A stretch of 64,000 nt of DNA from Piezodorus guildinii. Lineage: Eukaryota; Arthropoda; Insecta; Hemiptera; Pentatomidae. A model generated the notes under the pieces. It was given only the letters and a program-made list of their open reading frames with translations. It had not been told where the DNA came from and ran no database searches. Positions 44,191 through 55,424 of this stretch are shown here, piece by piece. The first letter of the stretch is position 1. Each line of letters opens with the position of its first letter. The stretch is taken from NCBI GenBank assembly GCA_023052935.1, contig CM041297.1, positions 91,915,521 to 91,979,520 on the forward strand, given 5' to 3'. A program made the translations under genes and the position numbers.

Positions 44191-44998
44191 ATGAATATCA
44201 GCCCTATGTTTCCTACCCCAAGAAATAATTATTACTTCTATGAAATTCCTTGGTATCAGAGAAATAAAAATAGCGAAGTGTCTGGTAGTGAAATGTCTGG
44301 ATTGCAAAACTTCAAATGCGTTTTCTCACACTTCATCTTTTTTTGATATTTCACACTATTTTAAGATAGATAGTATAATATGTGTAGTGAGCCTAGTATA
44401 ATAGCTACATTCAATAAATCAATGGCAGTTGCGATTGATATATCAGTTGGAAGCCCAATGGTCCCCTGGGGTTTGCAGGTTTGATATATCTGTTCGGTAT
44501 GCGGTGTTCCCCATGGACATTATACAGATATACCTGTTCGTATTCTTTCGTTTTTAAAGATCTTACACTGTTATTTAACCTTTTCCATTAAGTTATCTAG
44601 TAATATCTTTAATTTAGCATGTTTAATCTAGATTAATTGATATGTTGATTTCCAAAACGTATTCACCTGAAAAAGTTTACAGAAAGCGTAAAACTCATCT
44701 TTGAATAATGAATAGGTAAGGTTTTGTTGCTTTCTCTTACTGTGTATTTCATATATAAATGAATAAACTAATTTTTATGAGAGTACTAATTTACGAAAGT
44801 TAGTATTATTTTTATATCTGTTGTGACTAAATTATACATGGTTTTTTCAAATATCATTAAGAAATCCATGCTGTGGAACATAGGAAACGGTGCCATATTA
44901 TACCACTGGAGCATTATTGTTATATTATGTTTCAAGCGAAAACTCATTCATTAATTTATCACTTAATTAATTAACACCAATTTACTGAACGCTTTTTG
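44191..44998. repeat. Spacer sharing a block with 51690-51800
   Basis: TATACATGGTTTTTTCAAAT, ATTAAGAAATCCATG, ATACCACTGGAG and TTTCAAGCGAAA (44835-44940) match 51720-51935 in the same order. They may be the flanks of one repeat. Nothing else is recognised. Confidence 0.5.
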
Positions 44999-45320
44999 TA
45001 TCTGAATCTTATTTTATTTTAAATATTTTTATTGAAATTTACAGCTGTATTTTGTAATACAACTAGTAAATATGCTGGTAAAGATAAAATACATGAAAAA
45101 ACATGAAGAGAGACTGCCCATTGGCAGCACTCTAGTAGTCAATCTAAACAAGAAGGTCTCGAGGCCATCTTCTTTTCAGACGCCTCGGAGGGTTATCAGG
45201 GATCGAAGAGGAAGCTAAGGTAGAAACTAGTGGGTTGGAGTGGGAATGGAGTTTTGCATGGAAAGATTCATACCTGGTTCGGGCCAAAACAGTAACATAG
45301 AGAACATCAAGATCTTTGTG

Positions 45321-45328
45321 GATGAGCT

Positions 45329-45330
<2 letters not shown>
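45321..45330. repeat. Left TSD of family A copy 3
   Basis: GATGAGCTTA is repeated at 50121-50130. Confidence 0.92.
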
Positions 45331-45389
<59 letters not shown>

Positions 45390-45676
45390 TGATATATATT
45401 ACTATTTGTTACAAAATGAACAATAATAATATTGATAAGAGACCACATTCATACTTTATATACAGAAAATAATAATAATGGTCAAATTACATAAAATAGA
45501 ACATAAATAAATTCATATATATATACAATAAAATAATAATAATAAATAAAAAACAAAACAAATTGAAACAAAAACCTATTATTGAGACAAATAAAAAGTT
45601 GGCAAATAAATAAACATCTTACACACAATCATAACTATATACAATGTATACAATTGCTAAAGGGACCCCAGCAAGC

Positions 45677-45705
45677 GCTTTTCCCCCCACTTGTGAGGAA
45701 AAAGC
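45677..45705. other. Conserved 3'-UTR hairpin, copy 3
   Basis: GCTTTTCC pairs with GGAAAAAGC (one bulged A). It is the counterpart of 4973-5002, with a compensatory pair change and the same loop CCCCACTTGTG. Confidence 0.55.
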
Positions 45706-45844
45706 GGAACCCAAGAGATCCCAGCGCCTCTATCTCAGCCGCATCACTGGTCTGAGCCAGTGGAGGCTGAGTAAGGGCGCTGTAGCCACAAATACCGTAC
45801 ATGAGTGGAGGATCTGACCATTGTCAGAACTCCAGTTTAAATGT

Positions 45845-48516
45845 TTACAATAGGTCTCGTGGCCACTGCCGTTTCAATCTTCGAGGAGGATTGTAGGGAT
45901 GGGTGGTGCTGGATAGGGATTGCGCTAGAGGGTTAGGATGGTGACTAAGGTTCTGATGAAATTTGGAAAATTTGGATGGTACCAGGTCTAAAACAAACGG
46001 AATATTAAGGTCATGGTGTAGGGTACAGTTGGTAACGTAATAAGGAGCATTAACTATTGTTCGGAGGACTTTGGATTGGAAGGATTGGATGCGTTTGATG
46101 TTAGAATGTTTAGCTGTTCCCCACAGTTCAAGTCCGTAGGTCCATATAGGTTTCAGTACTGTCTTGTATATTAGTAATTTGTTGTCAACTGTAAGATGAG
46201 ATTTTCTGTTTAGTAGTCTGTATAACTGGCCGAATCTGCGGTTGAGTTCTTTTCTTTTTAGTCTTGTATGTGGGTTCCACGTCAGTCTTTTGTCTAGTAA
46301 AAAGCCGAGATACCGGACTGTGTCTGAGGAAGGAAGCGGTATGGAATTGAAATTAACGTTGGACAGGATTTGCGTCGAAGGGTGAATGTGACGTGAGTGC
46401 ATTTGCTTTCGTTCACCTTAATGCGCCAAGCATTGCACCAGTCTTCGACAAGGGAAAGGTGCTTTTGGAGATTTAGCGATGCTGCTTCAGGATCGGAATT
46501 GGATGATAAAATGGCTGTGTCATCAGCAAATGTTGCCAGAAAGGTATTGGGATCGGTAGGGATATCGGCGGTGAAGAGGATTTAGAGGACGGGTCCTAAG
46601 ACGCTGCCTTGAGGAACACCGGCCTCAACAGTGTATTGTTCGGAAAATTCGGAACCACAGCGAACTCGGAAGGAGCGGTTGGATAAATAGGATCGGAGGA
46701 TTAGGTATAAGGATTGAGGTAAATGGGTTTTGAGCTTAAAGAGCAGTCCCGGGTGCCACACCCGGTCAAAAGCTTGAGCTATGTCCAGAAAGGCACCCGA
46801 ACAATACTCCTTGCACTCAAGGGCGGAGGAAATGTGGTCTACAACTCGGAGTCCTTGCTGAACCGTAGAATGTTGAGGACGGAATCCAAACTGGTGTGAA
46901 GGAAAATTGTGAAATTTGGCTAGGGTTCGTTTTAATAGGAGTTTTTCGAAGATTTTGGAGAGGATCGGAAGAAGGCTAATAGGTCTGTAGGATGACGTAC
47001 AGTTGGATGGTTTGCCTGGTTTTAGGAAAAGGATGATAGTCGAGTGTTTCCACAACAGAGGGAAATAGGTAGTGCGTAGGATACAGTTATAGATATATGT
47101 AAGGAATGTAATGGCTTTAGGTGGAAGTTGTCTTAGGATTTGAGGAGTAAGGAGATCGTATCCAGGGGATTTACGGAGAGGAAGCTTTTGAAGCAGATAT
47201 TTGACCTCAGAGGGATTGATTGCTTTAGGTGGTAAGGAAATTGGTATCGGTGACGTAAGGAACTCTTCAACTATTGCGGTATGGGTTGGATTGAGATCAG
47301 AATGAGGAGTGAATACCTTGGAAAGGTGTAGTGCAAATTCCTGGGCCCTATCTTTGTCAGAAGCAGCCCAGGAATTATCACTACGCCGGAGAGGATGGGA
47401 TATCAGGGGGGATTTTATGATTCTCTTCGTGACATTCCACAGGGAATTGTCACGAGTCGAGAGAGAGGAGAGGTAGGTATTGTAGGATTGGGATCGGAAG
47501 ATCGCCAACTCCCGCTTTAATTTTCTACAAAAAAAGTTATAGGAGCGGCGATCCTCTGGATGGCGGGTGCGTTGCCATTATGTTCTGGCTCGGCGTTTGC
47601 TGTTGATGAGGTCTGTCAGGTGTTGTGGTAAATGGCTTTTATAAGGAATTATTTGGGATTGTTTGGGAGAGGAGGCAGTCCAGGCGGCTTGTTGAATAGC
47701 GGTTGTAAAGGAATATACGGCGTCGTCAAGGTCATTTGGGGTTTTGAGAATCACTCTGAGGTCAATATCATTAGTGAGGATTTCGCGGAAGAGGTTCCAG
47801 TTGACAGGGCCTCTAATGAATGACGGTGGGATAGGTTTAGGAATAGGTGTTATGGATACATTTAGAATCAATGGACTATGATCAGAGGATAGTTCATCAA
47901 GGCGAGCTATGGAAAGATTAAGAGAGCCTAATCCGCTGTGGATGAAGAAGTCGAGGATGTCAGGATTACGGTTAGGATCTGTTGGTAGGTGGGAATCGGG
48001 AGGTAGGAGATGAAAGCGTCGGGAGTTGAGTGCAGACTGCAATGTCCGTCCACGAGAATTGGTGGTTCTAGAACCCCACTGTTGGTTCTTAGCGTTTAAG
48101 TCTGCACCCAAAATGAAGTGATTACCCAAGTAGTTGAGAAAGGATTCAAATTGGGCAGAGGAAATGGGATGTTTAGGAGGGTAGTATGCTGATGCGATGA
48201 TAAGCGGAAAGGAAAAGGTTTTGATAACAATGGAAGTTGCTTGTAGGTAATCGTGGGCGGATATTGGGTGTAAGTGATGGGTGAGGGATCGGCGGACTAT
48301 GACAGCAGTACCGGCATGGGCTTTGCCGTCTGGATGGTCTGTCCGGTATGTCGTGTATCCTGGTATTTTAAAGTACTGTTTAGTGGTTAGTCTAGTTTCA
48401 GTAATGAGTGCAACATCAATGTTTTTGTCTTGCAGTACGGCTGTAAGTTCGTCAGTGTGAGTTCTAACACCATTCGCATTCCAAAGGAGAATGGATAAGG
48501 AATTAGGTGTAGTCAT
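45845..48516 (-). pseudogene. ORF2 endonuclease/reverse transcriptase, two stops and one frameshift
   Basis: The order and content equal copy 2. The endonuclease has LLWNANGVRTHTDEL, ITETRLT, LGADLNAKNQQWG, DFFIHSGL and LSSDHSPLIL. The reverse transcriptase has FLDIAQAFDRVWH, AGVPQGSVLGP and TFADDTAIL (in the stretch without its own long frame). A stop at 47578-47580 replaces the L of RSLWQRT. A second stop at 46582-46584 replaces the Y of VLYIL. A one-base deletion near 46355-46362 shifts the frame after RRKSCP. PPDSHLPTDPN lacks two residues compared with PPDSPTYWPTDPN. SNRSFRVRCG between motifs A and B is present, so its loss in copy 2 is derived. Confidence 0.93.
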
Positions 48517-48527
48517 TTATGGTTTTT

Positions 48528-49807
48528 TTAGGCAGGAATGAGATTTGATACGAGATTCGTTAGGAGTGATATTAGGGGCATAACAAGGGATTTAATTTCG
48601 GAGATAAAGGATGTCATCAAACTGTTAAGGTCTGTGGCATTTGAAGGAGAGATTTGTGGTTGATTAGGATTTTTAGGATTGGTTACATTTTGAGGAAGAG
48701 GTATATGTGGAATGGATTGAGGTACATTCTGTAGTTCCGGCAGGGCCACGGCTTCAGTACTTTGATTCCCACCTCCAAGTAGGTGGGCAAATGATACATT
48801 GGCATCAATAAGTTTTGAGGGTTCTCTTCTGTTTCTTACTTGTCTTTCTGTTTCATCCAGAACTTGAGGTTTTTGAAACCTGGTCCTCAGTTCCTTATAA
48901 ATTTGGCATCCTTTATAGTTGGCTGGGTGGTCCTTGAGGCAATGAGCACATACAGCTGGTGTTGATTTTGGTTTTGTACACTCCACAGACTTGTGCTGTT
49001 CACCGCATTTCACGCATCGGGGTATGTGATGACAATAACTTTTAGTATGACCATATGCTTGACAGTTATGGCACTGAACTATCTCCTTCTTTATGTAAGG
49101 TTTTTCAACTCTTACGCTGGTATAGTACAATCTATTGAGGTCATAGATTTGTTCAACTCCTTCCGATGGCTCCAAGTCCACGAAAAAGAGAGGTAGTGGA
49201 ATTTTGTCCTTTAGGACATTAGTGACTTGCCGCACTTTATAGCCTATCTCCGTTAATTCTTCTTTAATAGCTTCAACTGGTGTCGAGGGGTGTAAGTTTC
49301 TGATTACAACCCTTAAAGCTCTCTCTTGGCGTAGCTGGTAGGTATGGAAATCCGCTTTGGTATCAGTTAGATATTTCATTATTTTTCTATATGTCTCGGC
49401 AGTAGTAGGAGATATTTTGGTGTCATTAATTCTACTCATACAGTAGTAGCTGGTAGAATCGGTAATTTTGTTCAATTGTGTACACAACAACTGGAAATTT
49501 TTAATATTTTTGACAAATATTGGAGGGGGTCGTGGTTCACTAGGTATAGGAGCAGATTCCATGTTTTCTTTTTCGTTATGTAAAATCTGAAAAGGATTTG
49601 GGTGAAAAACGGTGATTCGTCAGTCATCCCTTGTGACGATGTGCCAGGTTGTGGTTCAGATTCTGAATTAGTACCCGAAGGGGTTGCTTGTAATCTTTTA
49701 TTAGTATCACGGCGAGGTCTTTGTTTCGTAGGAGACGGGATTGAACCACTAGATCTAGATCTTTTAGTTGAAGCTTTGGAGGACATTACTTGATGATAAT
49801 ATCGCAT
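48528..49807 (-). pseudogene. ORF1 Gag-like protein, frameshifted
   Basis: The N-terminal part (49807-49602) reads MRYYHQVMSSKASTKRSRSS to TDESPFF as in copy 2. A one-base deletion at 49600-49604 (ACACCG in copy 2, ACCC here) shifts the frame. The correct frame continues from 49562 as MESAPIPSEPRPPPIFVKN. The RRM-like part and three zinc knuckles (CHNCQAYGHTKSYC, CVKCGEQHKSVEC, CAHCLKDHPANYKGC) are intact. A two-base deletion near the end creates an earlier stop at 48528-48530. The TAAATG that should join ORF1 to ORF2 is still present at 48514-48519. Confidence 0.9.
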
Positions 49808-50120
49808 TTCATGTAAGGAAAATAATTAAATAATAACCAAATGTTGGGGGAAAAAATAATAACTTAAGAAAAGTTAAGCAAGACCAGCCTTGCCTAGCTA
49901 TTGGCAATCAGCTGATATGAAGAGGTGACTCAGCATTCACTTTACGGTGCAAATTGTAGCCCAACTTACCGTTGTTTGCTCCAATATTAACTGTTGTTAT
50001 TATCCTGAAGCCTGGTGATGTTTTCAAGACTGTTCTGAAGTGATATCCAACTAAAAAGCAAGAAATCCAAGAGCCGACTTGAAAGATGACCGCTATATCA
50101 TGCGCATGCGCAGAACTCCC

Positions 50121-50130
50121 GATGAGCTTA
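50121..50130. repeat. Right TSD of family A copy 3
   Basis: GATGAGCTTA matches 45321-45330. Confidence 0.92.
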
Positions 50131-50554
50131 TTAGTGACAAAGTAAGGAGCGTTGTGGATTTTACGAAGGATTTTGGATTGTAAGGATTGGATACGAGAGG
50201 AATTGGATGGTTTGGTGGAGCCCCATAGCTGTATCTAAATCTAGATTTCTTTTTATGCTTAAAAACTAACTTACTTTTTTTAAATGAATGCCTTTTTTAA
50301 ATGACATCATATAGATACAGTACTGTTCGGAGGGAAATGTTGATACAGCACTCTTTGGAAAGAACTGAAACGGATAGAATACTGTATGAAAGAATATAAT
50401 CCGTAATATTGGCCGTGGTGGCATCACTTAGTAACCATAAACTTCCTTTACATTGCTAATAACCATCCTCTGTATAGTGTCATTACTAGATAATGTATGG
50501 TCAGAAAAATATCTTACCGTATTTGTTTATTATGATTCAAACTTAATTTTCTAT

Positions 50555-51650
50555 TCACCTTAAAGAAAGTGAATAACCATAATATTTTTTATTTATTATT
50601 TGCTAGATAATAGAAAGTTTGTAATAATAAAGTTAGTCATTAGCTTAGATTTACAAAGTTTTTGGAGCCATGAAAATGTATTTATGATGTGAAATACGTC
50701 ATTGCATCATTTATAAATTTTTGTTTTCCTATTTGGTTAGATCAGGCGCGTTTTTATTTCTCGTATTTAGTAAAACCAGAGAATGTAAACTAATTTTCTG
50801 AATAAGATTCTATTAAAATGTGAGCTTCTAGAAATATGTGATCTTTTTTTTTTTTATTTACCCCTACCTCGCCTTTGAAGGCTATACGGGAGTGAGGGCG
50901 GGGTATAAATGCCAAGATAAAAGTCCTCCCGGCACCGAGACTCGAACTCGAAATTTTATGGTTTCCAATTTTTGATTCTCTGTGGTTGCTAGGCAACGCG
51001 CGTCAAAGCAAGGCGCGCTAAACCACTCGTCTACCCCGCCCTGACTGAAATATGTGATCATTGAAATACTATGAAGAAACTTAACATGCAAGAACGAGTA
51101 CTAAGCGGTATCTATTGGCTTTTTTAGTAACTAGGTGCTCCAAGCTTGCTCCCTTTTTAATGAAAGTTTATATAAAGAAATTTTTGGAAAAAAAAAACTG
51201 CAATTTTTATTTAAATTGGAACATATAGCCCTGCTTGAATCACTGGTATGATTTTAACCGTAATAACCAATTTTAAGCTTGGCTGCGTCGCTTTCGTTCT
51301 GGTATGTTCTAATTGAAATTAAGTTTCTTCATAGTATTTTTATGACCACGTATTGCCAAAAACTCAAACTTTAATACAATAATGGAATCTTATTCAAAAT
51401 ATTAGTTTATATTCCTCTGGTCTTACTAAATACGAGAAATAAAAACGCGCCTGATCTAGGAAAGCAAACCATTTAAAAATTATGAGAAGACGAAGTTCAT
51501 ATAAAAATATTTGCTCGAATCAAAAAGCTTTGTGAATCAAAGTTAATGACAAAATTTATAATTACACACTTTCTAATAACCTTACGAGTAATAAATAAAA
51601 CGTATTTTGAATATTCACTTTCTTTAGGGAAATAAATAAATAAATGAGAT
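50555..51650. mobile_element. Foldback 5, palindrome interrupted by SINE B
   Basis: The left arm (50555-50843 plus 51060-51084) is complementary to 51319-51650. Examples are AGATCAGGCGCGTTTTTATT with AATAAAAACGCGCCTGATCT, and TACTATGAAGAAACTTAA with TTAAGTTTCTTCATAGTA. The centre is ~234 bp. The left arm is broken by SINE B. The arms are more diverged than in foldbacks 1, 2 and 6. No hammerhead-like motif was found here. Confidence 0.8.
50831..51059 (-). mobile_element. SINE B, tRNA-derived SINE with TSD
   Basis: The body is 50844-51046, flanked by the perfect 13-bp TSD GAAATATGTGATC (50831-50843 and 51047-51059). Read on the minus strand, the head GGGGTAGACGAGTGGTTTAG, then CGCGCC, resembles the A-box half of a tRNA gene. 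GAGTTCGAGTCTCGG is a B box about 80 bp later, spaced widely by a GC-rich insert. The A tail appears as T at 50844-50856. It is unrelated in sequence to SINE A. The anticodon source cannot be decided. Confidence 0.88.
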
Positions 51651-51689
51651 TTAATGTGAGTAATGATTGCAATTTGAGAAAGATACTAT

Positions 51690-52060
51690 TATTTTTATTG
51701 CTATTGTGATTAAATTTTACATGGTCTATTCAGATATTATTAAGAAACCCATGGAAACTATACCGTACATACCACCGGAGAAATATTATTATACTAGACG
51801 TTTTCTTCTCTAGCAACAAGCCTCAGTTTACATACTTATATTTCTTGCTTGAGGAAGCTTTGGAGGAATTGTGTAAACTCTCAAGCCCTCCATGTTTATG
51901 CTATCATATCATTCAGTATTATCTTTCAAGCGAAATAGAAGATCCCGCTTACCCGCCTATATTTCTCTGTATTCTGCTTTCACCCCAAGGAAGTAAATAT
52001 TTCATTTAAAAATTCATTCCAAGTTAATTAGGTTTTAAATATCCCATCTCGTATGAATAG
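51690..52060. repeat. Dispersed repeat flank, shared with 44760-44960
   Basis: TTACATGGTCTATTCAGATA, ATTAAGAAACCCATGG and CATACCACCGGAG match 44835-44915. GAATAGGTAAGGTGC (52053) resembles GAATAGGTAAGGTTT (44709). A run of A follows at 52070-52092. Confidence 0.5.
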
Positions 52061-52092
52061 GTAAGGTGCAAAAAAAAAAAAAAAAAAAAAAA

Positions 52093-52508
52093 GTGCTCCG
52101 TGATATGTAAGCCGTCTGAAATATCAAAGCAAATCATAAGTTTTTTTTAGACTCATTTAAATTTTAGCTATGCTTTTTTTTTCCAAATATTTATGCTCTG
52201 AAAAAGAAGAAAATATAAGACAACCTAATTAATTTGATTAATTTGCAATGCAAATGATGACCAAGGCAAAAACAAAAAACACTCTATTTTAATTATACAT
52301 TCTTTAGCATCTCCAACAGCACTTAGCAATTGTAAAAAAATAAACTTTTACCTTTATTACCGAAATTTTACTATCCAGTCCTTTCTGAATCGCAAATACA
52401 TAATGGAATTCATGACATGACGGCTTTAAATGTAAAGGTATTCCGTATTATGACAATACTAAGAACTAATAATAATTCATTGTGGATGTAATTAGTTGAC
52501 CGTTGAGA
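52093..52508. other. A/T-rich spacer, no gene recognised
   Basis: No coding motif or shared repeat was seen, except GGATGTAATTAGTTGACCGT next to foldback 6, which also flanks the relatives at 38745 and 41960. Confidence 0.5.
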
Positions 52509-52581
52509 ATTACTGGAAGGAATTAGTCCGGGTGGCGGTCATTAAATGAAACAACTAAATAGTTTCAACTATTTATTGTTT

Positions 52582-52620
52582 GCCAACGTTTCGACCCTCT
52601 TTGTGGGTCATCATCAGGGC
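52582..52620 (-). ncRNA. Hammerhead-like motif, foldback 6 left arm
   Basis: On the minus strand: GCC, CTGATGA, T, stem II GACCC/GGGTC, GAAA, CGTT, GGC. Compared with foldback 1 (GGCTC/GAGCC), two of the five stem II pairs changed on both sides. Confidence 0.45.
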
Positions 52621-53408
52621 TAAAAAGATACAAAAGAATACAATTTCAATGATATTACATACAATATTATATAACCTATTTAGCTAGAGAACGTCGGTAT
52701 TAAAATATAACAGAAGAACTGTATATGTAAAAAAACTTAATTAAAATACAATGACTATAGTACAGTAATGAAAGTGTTATACAGAAAAAAAAAAAAATGT
52801 TCACTAAACCAAAAAAGTACCTCCCCAGAATTAGGGATAATTAAGTTGGGAGGTACAGTCAGTTTTTCTCCATATACATCTTCCATCACTGTTCTTACTA
52901 TTATATAGGTGATATTTCAAGATTTAAATTAGATTTTTTTTTATCCTGTATCATTATTATAATCATAAGTTAAATTTCATTGATTCTTTGTATGGTAGTA
53001 TTAAGAATTTTAGTCATTGTTGTCAGACCCTGTCCATAAATCGGTACGTACTTTCCATTCTACTTTTTTTCCTACGTATTTCCATCCTACCTATCCCCCA
53101 TCTACCAAACAGTACCTAGTTTCCATTCTCCCACCATGCGGTACGTATCTCCACTCTACTTCATATTTTTATGTTTCATATTTCATGTAAATTATTGATA
53201 CCTGTGTAAATTTGGTTTAGTGAACATTTTTTTTTTTTTTTTTCTGTATAACACTTCCATTATTGTACTATAGTCATTGTGTTTTAATTAAGTTTTTTTG
53301 ACATATACAGTTCTTCTGTTATATTTTAATACCGACTTTCTCTAGCTAAATAGGTTATATAATATTGTATGTAATGTCATTGAAATTGTATTCTTTTGTA
53401 TCTTTTTA

Positions 53409-53447
53409 GCCCTGATGATGACCCACAAAGGGGGTCGAAACGTTGGC
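53409..53447 (+). ncRNA. Hammerhead-like motif, foldback 6 right arm
   Basis: Mirror copy of 52582-52620: GCC, CTGATGA, T, GACCC/GGGTC with loop ACAAAGG, GAAA, CGTT, GGC. The 39-nt unit is complete. Confidence 0.45.
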
Positions 53448-53520
53448 AAAACAAAAATAGTTGAAACTATTTAGTTGTTTCATTTAATGACCGCCACCCG
53501 GACTAATTCCTTCTAGTAAT

Positions 53521-54088
53521 AATAATTCAAGATAAATTTTTATTCCGAGAAAACTTTTAGCACCTGAACTAATTGAAGGCCAGAGGTTAAAAAAACAAAT
53601 AAAAAATAAAGGAGAGATACACTTAATTGAACAAGAACAAGCGATGCTGTCCAACTTAGTTGGGTTGCTATTTACACAGCATACTTTTTTTTCCTTAATG
53701 GACAATCTTTAATATAAAAATCATATCATGTAACATACGTAATAAAATCATAATTTTTTTTCTATAACATTTTTTTTTTTAGAAAAAAACTTTTCTAAAT
53801 ATGATTACGTTTGGTAAAATTAAAAGTATGTCTTTTTGAAACACTTGTATAAAAAGAAGAAAACAAGTTGCTTTAAAGTTGCTTTCGTATTTCTATCAGA
53901 AGCGGATAAAGCATAAATCATGGATATGTTAATTCTTAATATAATGCTTTTACCAGTAAGGTTAGAAATTGAGTTTGCGGATGGGCGGACGGATTGACAA
54001 AGCATATTAGGTAAAGAAAGAAAAAAATAATATTTGACACAGAGCGTTAAAAAACCACAACACTTTATAAAGTTAAGTAAAATGTCTG
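53521..54088. repeat. Spacer with a block repeated at 56735-56835
   Basis: CTTTTACCAGTAAGGTTAGA, AATTGAGTTTGCGGATGGGC and AGGTAAAGAAAGAAAA (53948-54030) have a diverged counterpart at 56750-56825. No gene. Confidence 0.45.
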
Positions 54089-54089
54089 T

Positions 54090-54770
54090 TTTGAAACCAT
54101 ATAACTCCCAGCGGTAGGTCCTACCGATAAATGTTATATAACAAAAAATATTTTAGATTATATTTCTACATTGAAACTGTCGTCAAACTTTCGGTTCGAG
54201 CAACAAAAAAAAAACCTGTAATATGTATGGTGGTGAAAAACTACCAATATAACTCCTAGCAGCAAGTGTAACATAACAAAAATATTCTCTACTACATTTC
54301 TGACATGGGAACTGTCGTCAAAATTTTAATTCAATCAACACCAACAGTGATAGATACTGTCAAAAAAGCTCCAAAATAAAAAAAAATGGCAAAACGTGGC
54401 TTTTATCATTTAAAAACAATGTAGCTTATAAACAATAGGTCCATGCGACAAATGTCATATACGGAAATCCGAGCTACACCAACACACTTTTTTAGACACA
54501 TGTCGATCAAGACCCAAGCATTAAATACAACAAAACGTGATTTTTTTTTTTTAATTCGAACCAATAAAGCTCGTTAGCGGTAGGCTTTAACAACAATTTT
54601 TATATAACAAAAACTATTCTCCACTAAATTTCGTCAAATTCACGATCCGAGCAACTCAAACAGAGCTAGAGTGTGTCAAAATGAGGGTAAAAAAACCCGT
54701 TATACAATGAAAGTTATTGACTTCTTGCTAAAAGACATATAAATGTCAAAACAAGACAAATAACCTTGGG
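54090..54770 (+). repeat. Divergent tandem array, ~110-170 bp period
   Basis: About four to five units share, in order, ATAACTCCYAGCGGTAGG, CRACAAATGTYATATAACAA, a TTCTCTACTAAATTTC-like block, ACTGTCGTCAAA and TCCGAGCAACWCMAACAG. They start near 54100, 54240, 54412, 54565 and 54700. A related unit is at 13190-13400. It is non-coding. Confidence 0.65.
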
Positions 54771-55420
54771 TTATTTCTTAGTCATTTTTTTGTTATTATA
54801 GTCGACTTTACGATTTTTTCATTAGCATACAAGAAACATAGTACTTTTTGAGATATTGACGAAAAACCTTCAAACCATCTACTTCTCCTCCCTTCAAAAT
54901 CCGAAGCTATACGTAGAGATTGAGGTGTGCTATGTATCAAACATATACATTTTTTTATATTACATAAAAGAAGAGGCTTGGTAAGCAGGAGGGCCCTAGA
55001 AGAGCGGAAGACAGTATGCAAATAATATACCTCTCCCTTCCTGAAGTACGGATAGCCCTACCTTGAGAATTCATCTCAAAGAGGACACATACTCCGAAGC
55101 ACCTGGCTACTCAACCATCATAAATTATCTTAGAAATAATGATCAAAATTGCGTATGTATATGTGTCCCATGGTTATAATCTCCTTCCAATTAAACCATT
55201 TATTTTATTATTTAATGTGTCTCAGTAAATTGGATAACATATAGCCCTTTAGAAAGAGTTCCGATTAAATTTTCTTTGGGGAATTATCGTAACTAATTAC
55301 CAGTAGTTTAACCCATTTTATGAAAAAGCAAAATCATAGCAGGAGATTTTTAACTGTTGTTACGGGAAGTATAATGAAAAATGTATATCAATTTTAAGGT
55401 TTATTTTTTTAATAGACAGG
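54771..55420. other. Spacer, no gene recognised
   Basis: The 79-codon minus-strand frame at 54782-55021 has no known motif. Confidence 0.5.
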
Positions 55421-55424
55421 TTTT

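Larger units (their letters stand above)
45331..50120 (-). mobile_element. Jockey-like non-LTR retrotransposon, family A copy 3, full length, broken ORFs
   Basis: This 4.79-kb element has a 57-nt tail (T at 45331-45387), a 3' UTR with the conserved hairpin (45677-45705), ORF2 (48516-45845), ORF1 (49807-48528) and a 5' UTR to 50120. The 10-bp TSD GATGAGCTTA flanks it. The 5' end GGGAGTTCTGCGCATGCGCA differs from copy 2 in the first ~15 bases and then shares blocks. Both ORFs carry disabling changes. Confidence 0.95.
44999..50243 (-). mobile_element. Family B LINE fragment split by family A copy 3
   Basis: The 3' part 45010-45330 (3' UTR and the end of the reverse transcriptase, e.g. GGTCTCGAGGCCATCTTCTT) continues at 50121-50231 (TTAGTGACAAAGTAAGGAGC, then GGATTTTGGATTGTAAGGAT). 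GTATCTGAATCT near 45000 and GTATCTAAATCT near 50232 may be its TSD with one change. The family A element therefore arrived later. Confidence 0.85.
52509..53520. mobile_element. Foldback 6, ~305-bp inverted ends around a 403-bp centre
   Basis: Arms 52509-52810 and 53214-53520 are almost perfect reverse complements. The outer end ACTGGAAGGAATTAGTCCGG also occurs in foldback 3 (38760, 41935). The centre 52811-53213 has no open frame or known motif. This looks like a non-autonomous element with long inverted ends. No clear TSD was found; the right end stops a few bases before the family's usual end. Confidence 0.9.

Noticed and set aside
50880..51046. Possible true tRNA gene on the minus strand
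   Set aside because: The boxes are too far apart, and the unit is bounded by a 13-bp TSD and an A tail, so it is a SINE.
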